Origin: Candidatus Halarchaeoplasma halalkaliphilum
GTDB lineage: Archaea > Thermoplasmatota > Thermoplasmata > Halarchaeoplasmatales > Halarchaeoplasmataceae
Assembly: GCA_007133925.1 (NCBI GenBank)
Contig: SLLU01000099.1
Coordinates: 1-19,931 of the forward strand
DNA length: 19,931 nucleotides
Direction: 5' to 3'
This document shows positions 8,301-13,453 of this stretch, piece by piece. Under the pieces are notes generated by a model. It was not told the origin of the DNA and ran no database searches. It saw nothing but the letters and a program-made list of their open reading frames with translations. The translations under genes and the position numbers were made by a program. Numbering within the stretch: position 1 is the stretch's first letter; each line of letters opens with the position of its first letter.

Positions 8301-9678
8301 TCTGAGCATCAAGTCGCTGGAGCATGACTACATGTCCAATCCTCATGCCATAACCTCTGGAGAGGAATTGACCACGGATATCAGGGTCAGTGTGTTCGAA
8401 GAGTATCCTGTTAGTCTCAGGAGGGCCCTTGACCCAAGTTTGGATGATTTCAACTCAACCCTGACCATCTTTGACGAACATGGAGATCCCATTTACACCG
8501 ACGGATCCCCGGTTTTCAGGATCCACGATGGCTCTTATCTAACAGTGACCGTTCCGGGTATCGTGACCGCAGGTTGGGAACCAGGTAATTACACCCTGGA
8601 ATTCAAGTCGTCCCTTTTACACCAGGATATACCAACTCTGACTACCTCCACGGTTCTGGTAAATGAACCGGTCTTCAACCTCGAAAATCATCACTTGTCA
8701 ATGAGTGCCACTGCTGGAAGAGCACCTCTGGAAGTGAGGATATCCGTGGGTGCTAATAATTCGGGAACGGCTCCGCTTAGTGAAGATGTATTCATGGACG
8801 GTGAAGTAATACACACCCTTACGGTGCCAGGAGGTGAGTCGGAAATTGACGAGTTCACATTGAACTTCACCGAGGCTGGAGAATATTTCATCTCTTTCGG
8901 CCCGAAGTATAGAGTTATAAGTGTCATCCATTACCATATACCTGCCGAACTTGTTAACCATTCTCTAATCACAAGCCAGGACTCCGGTTTAGCCCCCCTG
9001 AAAGTGGAGATCAACATCACGGTGGAAAACGTAGGTGAAGTGGACACAGAAGAGTATGTTTTCATAAACGGAGAAATGGCATACATCTTTGATATACCTG
9101 CCGAAAGTACCTTCGAACGCACCATCGAACACACCTTCGAACAGGCCCGTGAGTACTTGGTGGAGTGGGGTGACAAGAATGTGGTGGTAACGGTCCTCAA
9201 CCCTGTACCGGAATTCACCAACCTTCATCTGGATGTGAGCCCCGTATCCGGTGAAGCCCCCCTTGAGGATGTTGTCATATCCTTTTCCGCAAACAACTCT
9301 GGCACTGTTGACGGTGAGTTGGAACTGCGGATAGACGGTGTTTTGAAGTACACCCTAGTCATACCTGCCGAAGGGAGCGCGGAGCATACGGTGAGACATT
9401 CATTCCAGGTTCCCGGGACTTACAATATAACATTCCATGATCTCACGGAGACGGTGGTTGTGGTGGAACACTCGGATACAGACGACCCCCTGTGGATACT
9501 ACCTGTCACGGGCATTATAATAGTACTGCTGGCCCTGATGCACTACATATACAAGAGCACCAGGAGGCCTAAGTCTATGGGCGTATACGACGAGGATATG
9601 TACGGGGATGAAGATATGGATTCGGGGTTCGAGGATGGTGATGAGCTAGATGAAGACACATATCCCCCGGATGATTGA
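5392..9678 (+). CDS. Giant membrane-anchored family 5 solute-binding protein with swapped module order (paralog 2, 1428 aa)
   Basis: Tandem paralog of the preceding gene with the same architecture. It has a signal peptide (MCFKGIRAIFIVLLLGMGML), a PKD-like domain (about 30-115) and a CnaB/carboxypeptidase-regulatory-like domain (about 117-200). The solute-binding halves are again in swapped order: YYVDRIRMETR near 210 and EVRFALNYLLNRQQIVEAVY near 304 come before GTWHSGHELKLRDVMAW near 739 and GYPFPDDHW. CARDB-like repeats start near 1101, 1192 and 1278, then a helix near 1367-1388 and an acidic tail. I start at ATG 5392, not the in-frame TTG at 5335. The GGAG site, the TATA position and the match to paralog 1's N-terminus all support this. 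The GPF motif of paralog 1 reads GTF here, so the ligand may differ. Nine consecutive T bases lie at 5810-5818 within the coding sequence. Confidence 0.85.
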   Translation: MCFKGIRAIFIVLLLGMGMLAAGVGVMDDEVICGDWEVLIDGPYLVVAGEENIWEASILPGDIPTSDFTFSWTVSGEIVSEESNILSYTFHNMGATETIEVTVMDEHNNTRTSRIDVGVYTDITVTVVDEDHEPLEDAYVFFSKYHGRTLERTDEHGKALFHVWVYDDGTIFSVTTWYSGYGFVTEEFTGVEHHIVLLKEEETLPPEESYYVDRIRMETRMGMDSALFDIAMGELDLFLDTISGETYAGHSEDFRELIQELDTYRAYNELTFNTAWTEPSLVELDIIGDGDPLDFRMNPLAVREVRFALNYLLNRQQIVEAVYKGHSIPMYQAISPLNEFYENELRRLDEKYGFTAEGDFDKAYNMIQDAMTDAMNNPELSGDMRPPELSPTRFWQYKPPGGTWNDINITALIRVGDGRLEVGNMVADLMEVCGIRVDRREGGRELIEVWLFTDPADFQWGFYTGEWIASETVAYMHSLPVQFYTDYNGFMPGGLLGDECRYYYRRDESYAQSLIDDHANPLMAGLIEDKETYWDHVRHISDTGIYHSARIFISRNRDIIPMNNERVSEVAYDATTGWSGVFSPRTVRTIDGNLTAAIHRAVGFPYMIPWNDIEGSDDYEYDLYLDMIYDPATKLHPVKGTTVPMRADYIADETLANIYNARYDEDISPGELMARRDYEFDENGGLVKKLEVPSGDDVWFYDVQTETWINGGHTYDPETKELVQVDRVASAVTYKYHLGTWHSGHELKLRDVMAWHAFSKQLCYDSHWGALEGPYYHSGFAAENRPYMQNLKAIEIIDAKEGIVTYYGDHTFPDKSEIAGYYPRFPLHPWQLYEAVTELRHSPITEYADSGNTPFDIYEWKNQAGTNTVSWISSSQTVDFKNTLLNLAGLGTLPAKIPPYLNHGPTPITEDKHVEEIQAITAWQDTYRHSWISHGTFKLIQFNIVSLTGELERHTHEDGYPFPDDHWRNLLSIKSLEHDYMSNPHAITSGEELTTDIRVSVFEEYPVSLRRALDPSLDDFNSTLTIFDEHGDPIYTDGSPVFRIHDGSYLTVTVPGIVTAGWEPGNYTLEFKSSLLHQDIPTLTTSTVLVNEPVFNLENHHLSMSATAGRAPLEVRISVGANNSGTAPLSEDVFMDGEVIHTLTVPGGESEIDEFTLNFTEAGEYFISFGPKYRVISVIHYHIPAELVNHSLITSQDSGLAPLKVEINITVENVGEVDTEEYVFINGEMAYIFDIPAESTFERTIEHTFEQAREYLVEWGDKNVVVTVLNPVPEFTNLHLDVSPVSGEAPLEDVVISFSANNSGTVDGELELRIDGVLKYTLVIPAEGSAEHTVRHSFQVPGTYNITFHDLTETVVVVEHSDTDDPLWILPVTGIIIVLLALMHYIYKSTRRPKSMGVYDEDMYGDEDMDSGFEDGDELDEDTYPPDD

Positions 9679-9713
9679 ATCTATCCAAGACATCTGACTC
9701 CAGAGATATTTTA

Positions 9714-9755
9714 GTTTCAAGGGAAACCATTATATAGGATGGTTTCATGGGAAAC
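9714..9755. promoter_or_regulatory. TATA box flanked by two copies of palindrome GTTTC-N4-GAAAC: probable MarR operator
   Basis: GTTTCAAGGGAAAC (9714-9727) and GTTTCATGGGAAAC (9742-9755) are near-identical copies of one palindrome, 28 bases apart. The TATA box TTATATA (9730-9736) lies between them. The inner arms also form a larger inverted repeat, GAAACCAT (9723-9730) with ATGGTTTC (9739-9746). The predicted transcription start is at or just before the ATG at 9764. A regulator bound here would cover the TATA box. The MarR-type protein in the same operon is the obvious candidate. Confidence 0.6.
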
Positions 9756-9763
9756 TTGTTTAG

Positions 9764-11335
9764 ATGGAAAACCATGAAGAATCGGACAAGGACCAGGATT
9801 CCTCCCAGGGGAATTACAAGCGATTAAAGGGGATCATGGCGAGACCCAGCAAGGATCAGATACTGGAAGGTAACATCGTCCTTGTGATGTTCAAGCTCGG
9901 GTGGCCCATCATGGTGGCATCCATGTTCAGGACCCTCTATAATCTGGCGGATACCCTGTGGCTGGGTCGTTTGCCCGGAGATGCCTCGGTATTCGCCGTG
10001 TCCGCCGCCAGCCAGGCATGGTCCGTGATATTCATAATCATGTCCCTGGAGATCGGTATGGGTGTGGCCGCACTTGCACTGATATCCCAGTACACAGGTT
10101 CCAAAAGGTTCGACAAGGCGACTCAATACGCCGGTCAGATGTATTTTTTGGCCATAGTGCTCTCTTTAGTACTGGCCACCATCGGTTACATAGCGACCCC
10201 TCATTTACTGAGGGCTCTCACAGCCGGAGCCGGGGAGGATGCCCATCTCCTTACGGAATACGGTACCCAGTACCTGAGGATAATCTTCATAGGTATGCCT
10301 TTCATGTTCATGTTCTTCGTGTTCATGTTCATACTCCGGGGTTGGGGGGACAATGTTACACCCATGAAGATCATGATCACCACCTCTCTGCTGAATCTAA
10401 TAGTGGATCCTTTCCTGATACTGGGTTCGGGGCATGTGTTCAACGTATGGTCATATACTATAACCATACCCACCTTTTTCGGTTATCAGATACCCCAGAT
10501 GGGTATAAGGGGGGCGGCCATAGCCACGGTGAGCATACAGGGCCTGGCAGCGGCTATCTCATTGTACCTCATGTTTACTGGTAAAGTGGGTTTGAAAGTA
10601 AAACCCCATCATCTGAAACCGGATATGAGCAAGATAAAAAAATTCTTCAAGGTCGGTATCCCGGCTTCACTCGGCAGGCTCGGTAGTGCAGCGGGATTTC
10701 TGGTATTGTGGGCAATAGTGTACCGTCTCCCGGAAGCAGCCAATGTGGGTGCGGCCTACGGGGCTGGTAACAAGGTTCTCAACATCATGTTCCTTGTGAT
10801 AGGTGGTGTGTGCATGGCCATGGCCACCATGGTGGGCCAGGCCCTGGGTGCCGATATGAAGGAAAGGGCTGAACAGGTGGCCAAAACAGGCATGATGGCC
10901 ATGATCATACTGATGACTGTGATAGCCGTTGGGGTCATGCTGTCCAGCAGGCACATAATCGCCTTCATAATCCCCGGACAGGACGAGGTGATCTCTTCCG
11001 GTGCAAGGTTCCTTCTGATATATTCCATATCCATACCTTTCTTCGGCATCTACGAGGTGGTATCCCATCTTATGGGTGGCTCGGGACACACGGTCCAGCA
11101 GATGGTCTTGGACCTTACAAGGATCTGGGCATTCCGCATAACCATCGTGTTCATCCTGGCAATAGTCATGGGCATGAATGCCACCGGTTTCTGGATCGGT
11201 ATGTCTGCCAGTAACATAATCGCCGCCGGTGTGGCCCTGTTCCTCTACTCCAAGGGGTGGTGGAAGGAAAAGATTATAGAAGACGGAGCCCCTTCGGGTA
11301 TAGGAGTTGAACAGGGAAAGCCCGACGATATCTGA
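9764..11335 (+). CDS. MATE family multidrug/Na+ (or H+) antiporter, 523 aa
   Basis: Cytoplasmic-membrane exporter of the MATE family (NorM/DinF type), which expels cationic drugs or other small molecules in exchange for Na+ or H+. The N-terminal core GWPIMVASMFRTLYNLADTL and the following LGRLPGDASVFAVSAASQA segment are typical. About twelve hydrophobic helices follow, in two similar halves; the second begins near KVGIPASLGRLGSAAGFLVL. The polar N-terminal extension of about 45 residues and the polar C-terminal tail make it longer than the usual 450-480. I keep ATG 9764 because the TATA box at 9730-9736 predicts a leaderless message starting there; ATG 9838 is the alternative. It is followed 19 bases later by a MarR regulator, a common pairing that suggests inducible efflux. 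Substrates cannot be read from the sequence. Confidence 0.93.
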   Translation: MENHEESDKDQDSSQGNYKRLKGIMARPSKDQILEGNIVLVMFKLGWPIMVASMFRTLYNLADTLWLGRLPGDASVFAVSAASQAWSVIFIIMSLEIGMGVAALALISQYTGSKRFDKATQYAGQMYFLAIVLSLVLATIGYIATPHLLRALTAGAGEDAHLLTEYGTQYLRIIFIGMPFMFMFFVFMFILRGWGDNVTPMKIMITTSLLNLIVDPFLILGSGHVFNVWSYTITIPTFFGYQIPQMGIRGAAIATVSIQGLAAAISLYLMFTGKVGLKVKPHHLKPDMSKIKKFFKVGIPASLGRLGSAAGFLVLWAIVYRLPEAANVGAAYGAGNKVLNIMFLVIGGVCMAMATMVGQALGADMKERAEQVAKTGMMAMIILMTVIAVGVMLSSRHIIAFIIPGQDEVISSGARFLLIYSISIPFFGIYEVVSHLMGGSGHTVQQMVLDLTRIWAFRITIVFILAIVMGMNATGFWIGMSASNIIAAGVALFLYSKGWWKEKIIEDGAPSGIGVEQGKPDDI

Positions 11336-11354
11336 AAAAAGAGGGAAATCCAAT

Positions 11355-11777
11355 ATGGAAAAGAAAACCGTACACAGGCTGCATCAGGTGGTGCACAAAA
11401 GACTGATAACATTCATATGTCACCAGCTAGAGCCCTACGACTTCAACCGTGGTGAATTCCCCATACTCTTCACACTCATAGAGAAGGGCGACGGAAAAAC
11501 CCAGAAGGACCTTTGCCAGGAGCTACCCATCTCTAAATCCACTATCTCCAAAGTGATCGACAGTTTGGTGGAAAAAGGATACCTCGTGAGGGAACCGGAT
11601 CCGGAGGACAGGAGGGCCGTCAGGATCTATCTTACAGAGAGGAAGGAAGAGATCGAAGATCTCATCAGAGAACTGGATCAAAAGGCGGAGAACATGATGT
11701 TGATGGGCTTCGACGATGACGAAAAAGAGCATCTGAGGCTTTACCTGGAACGGATATTGAACAATCTTGAGGAGTGA
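11355..11777 (+). CDS. MarR family transcriptional regulator, 140 aa
   Basis: Winged helix-turn-helix DNA-binding protein that usually represses its own operon and releases DNA when it binds a small ligand. The recognition region ELPISKSTISKVIDSLVEKG is followed by the wing YLVREPDPEDRRAVRIYLT, where the DxRRxxxxLT pattern is the MarR hallmark. Flanking helices (residues 1-40 and 100-140) should form the dimer interface. Start: ATG 11355 has a GAGG about eight bases upstream and gives the normal family length. The in-frame ATG at 11307, inside the MATE gene, would add 16 residues without an obvious role. The palindromes around the MATE promoter are its probable binding sites, and no separate promoter is seen here. 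Confidence 0.93.
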   Translation: MEKKTVHRLHQVVHKRLITFICHQLEPYDFNRGEFPILFTLIEKGDGKTQKDLCQELPISKSTISKVIDSLVEKGYLVREPDPEDRRAVRIYLTERKEEIEDLIRELDQKAENMMLMGFDDDEKEHLRLYLERILNNLEE

Positions 11778-11781
11778 TCCA

Positions 11782-11988
11782 ATGCTCGGTCTGTTACTGG
11801 ATTACGGGTTGATGGCCTTGGTGGCTTACATAATATTCAAAGATGTTAAGAAGCAGGGAAAGAATCCCAACTTGTTTTGGATGTGGCTTCTGGCCATGGC
11901 CGTGGGTTACCTCTTTCTACAGATAATCGGTATAGCCGTGGTTTTCACTATCTATCTCGTTTGGGGTCGATATCAGCAGATGCCGTGA
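11782..11988 (+). CDS. Small two-helix membrane protein, 68 aa, unknown function
   Basis: I do not recognise this family. The 68 residues contain two hydrophobic segments (about 4-18 and 33-58) joined by a basic loop (KDVKKQGKNP). It is third in the MATE/MarR operon, four bases after the MarR stop. GGAG at 11771-11774 gives the ATG at 11782 good spacing; a TTG at 11767 inside the MarR gene is less likely. Its stop codon is one base from the stop of the convergent FtsZ-like gene. It could modulate the exporter or simply be a membrane protein of unknown role. Its distance from the promoter and the overlapping ribosome-binding site suggest translation coupled to marR. Confidence 0.7.
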   Translation: MLGLLLDYGLMALVAYIIFKDVKKQGKNPNLFWMWLLAMAVGYLFLQIIGIAVVFTIYLVWGRYQQMP

Positions 11989-11989
11989 T

Positions 11990-12916
11990 TCATTTTCCAG
12001 CTAGCAGGGTGACCTTGGCACGGTCTCCTATCTCAGGTACCTTTCGCAGGCCCCACATTATGTCTGCATTGGGCGCCACATCCCTTATGGCCTCCAGGGC
12101 GTCCTGTGCCTCCATCTCCGCATATCCCATCCCGCTGGTCACCACCGTGAGTATGGTGCTGTAATCGTAAAGGTCATCCAACCACGGAGAGCGAAGGGCC
12201 TCCCGGGCTGCGTTCTTGCCCCTGTCCCTTCCCTTTCCGTAACCCGCACCTATGTGGAATTCCTTGGCATTGGAACAGAACCTCTTTAGATAACGGATAT
12301 CCTCAACGGTAACCACCGCGTTGAAATCTTCCATGGGTAAGCGTATGATGGAGTTCATGACCTCAAAGGCCTTGGTCATGGGAAGGTTAGGGTTCAACCT
12401 CAACAGTCTGCTGTTGCTGAAACATCCTAGTATGTCCGAATTCTCCCTTACCCTGTACTTTGCCTCTTCGGCGAAGTTGATCCTGTTACGGTTCTCCGTA
12501 TCGAAGGGCATGGCCACCAGGGATATGGTAAAGGCGGAGGTTAGCTTTGCTAGTTTTGCACATATTGGCGTGGTCCAGCTACCGGTCTCTCCACCCATAC
12601 CCGCTATCAGGTAAAGCATCTCCGCATCCCTCATGGTATCGAAGAGTCTTTCTTCAGATTCGTTGAAGGGCTTCAGATCGTATGACGCTTTGGAAAGGTA
12701 ACCCTCGCTGACATCTTTTTTGGTGATGGGTATCAGGGGATAAGCCTCTTCCCGTTCATCGCATCCAACTTCGTAAATCTTCATGTTGTAAAGGGATGGG
12801 TCCTCACCCAGGGTTTCCACTATGTTTCTCCCGGCCCCGCCAATACCGAGTGTCATGACCCTTGGTCTGTTCTTGGGTTCCGCTGATTCGGAACCGAATC
12901 TTTTTGTTTCTGCCAT
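11990..12916 (-). CDS. Divergent FtsZ/tubulin-superfamily protein, 308 aa
   Basis: Tubulin-fold nucleotide-binding protein, not a canonical FtsZ1/FtsZ2. The N-terminal loop GIGGAGRNIVE (24-34) matches the FtsZ GxGGxGxN nucleotide loop. The signature GMGGETGSWTTP (106-117) replaces the usual GMGGGTGTGxxP, so two glycines become Glu and Trp. Around 199-209 the T7 loop reads NAVVTVEDIR where FtsZ has INxDFADVR: the Asn and first Asp are lost and only the second Asp is kept. HIGAGYGKGRDR (221-232) matches the FtsZ MGIGxxxGxxR region, and WGLRKVPEIGDRAKVTLLAG is the usual last strands. It ends with the fold and has no tail peptide. Start: ATG 12916, because the TATA-like CTTTTTATC at 12955-12947 predicts transcription from about 12925, downstream of ATG 12940. 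Related FtsZ-like families have been proposed in membrane remodelling; the role here is unknown. Confidence 0.85.
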   Translation of the reverse strand: MAETKRFGSESAEPKNRPRVMTLGIGGAGRNIVETLGEDPSLYNMKIYEVGCDEREEAYPLIPITKKDVSEGYLSKASYDLKPFNESEERLFDTMRDAEMLYLIAGMGGETGSWTTPICAKLAKLTSAFTISLVAMPFDTENRNRINFAEEAKYRVRENSDILGCFSNSRLLRLNPNLPMTKAFEVMNSIIRLPMEDFNAVVTVEDIRYLKRFCSNAKEFHIGAGYGKGRDRGKNAAREALRSPWLDDLYDYSTILTVVTSGMGYAEMEAQDALEAIRDVAPNADIMWGLRKVPEIGDRAKVTLLAGK

Positions 12917-12946
12917 TTGATACAGAGGGTACAAGCACAACGTTTG

Positions 12947-12955
12947 ATAAAAAGA
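12947..12955 (-). promoter_or_regulatory. TATA-like element of the FtsZ-like gene
   Basis: On the minus strand CTTTTTATC lies about 25 bases before a start near 12925, giving a leader of about nine bases to ATG 12916. It sits at the end of the upstream membrane-protein gene, so the FtsZ-like gene can be transcribed alone or by read-through. Confidence 0.35.
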
Positions 12956-13357
12956 TTATTCATTGTCGTACCCTTTTTTTCCCGATAAATAACGGGTGAT
13001 GAAAAAACCGAAGAACACTCCCAACAAAGGACTAAAAAATGACGCAAAAGCCGCCGTCGTGGCCCCGTCAACTAGAAAAGCAATGTAGGTCCCGAAGAAA
13101 AGGCCGCCGATCAGACCGAATATCGGTCCGGATGGATAGCTAAATAAGGAGGAACCCAGCGTAGCTGAAAAAAGGGACACCGAGACAGATGTCATGATGG
13201 CCATGGTCAACGTCCTTTCGAAGCCATCCAATCTCCACATGGAAAGGATCATGATAATTACCGAGGCGGAGATGATTAATTGTGCCAAAATCCAGACCTC
13301 TTTGTGCTCAAAAAAATATCTGGACCTTCCTTTGAATCTATCGATCCCTATTGCCAT
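12956..13357 (-). CDS. Four-helix integral membrane protein, 133 aa, unknown function
   Basis: No family recognised. After a short basic N-terminus (DRFKGRSRYF) there are about four hydrophobic helices: near 22-42, 48-70, 73-98 (Gly-rich, GLIGGLFFGTYIAFL) and 102-125. A short polar C-terminus, SGKKGYDNE, follows. The acidic and basic ends suggest both termini may be cytoplasmic. The start at 13357 lies about 26 bases from the AT-rich AAATATTAAATATTAG (13390-13375), so the message is probably leaderless. It is 39 bases upstream of the FtsZ-like gene on the same strand, so the two may be co-transcribed and work together, for instance as a membrane partner of the FtsZ-like protein. That link is inference from position only. 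Confidence 0.75.
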   Translation of the reverse strand: MAIGIDRFKGRSRYFFEHKEVWILAQLIISASVIIMILSMWRLDGFERTLTMAIMTSVSVSLFSATLGSSLFSYPSGPIFGLIGGLFFGTYIAFLVDGATTAAFASFFSPLLGVFFGFFITRYLSGKKGYDNE

Positions 13358-13374
13358 AGGATTACTAATATGCT

Positions 13375-13390
13375 CTAATATTTAATATTT
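13375..13390 (-). promoter_or_regulatory. Promoter of the four-helix membrane protein gene
   Basis: On the minus strand AAATATTAAATATTAG places the transcription start at or next to the ATG (13357), a leaderless arrangement. It is back to back with the promoter of the beta-helix protein gene. Confidence 0.45.
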
Positions 13391-13419
13391 CGTGTCTAAC
13401 AGGCTTCCAGGAACACAAG

Positions 13420-13429
13420 GTATAAAAGC
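13420..13429 (+). promoter_or_regulatory. TATA box of the beta-helix surface protein gene
   Basis: GTATAAAAG lies about 26 bases before the ATG at 13454, predicting a leaderless or nearly leaderless message. A second AT-rich stretch, TTTAATATATC (13438-13448), could be an alternative box, which would favour an internal start. Confidence 0.5.
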
Positions 13430-13453
13430 CAGGGTCATTTAATATATCTTGGT

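Noticed and set aside
9958..10584. 208-residue His/Gly-rich frame inside the MATE gene, plus strand
   Set aside because: It is a different frame of a strong MATE gene, with low-complexity His/Gly content, no ribosome-binding site and no recognisable domain.
10667..11353. 228-residue frame on the minus strand across the MATE gene
   Set aside because: It is antisense to a well-supported gene, with composition dominated by His, Gly and Tyr and no domain pattern.
12917..12940. Upstream ATG (MCLYPLYQ...) for the FtsZ-like protein
   Set aside because: It lies only a few bases from the TATA-like element, so it would precede the predicted transcription start. The added residues have no counterpart in FtsZ-like proteins.
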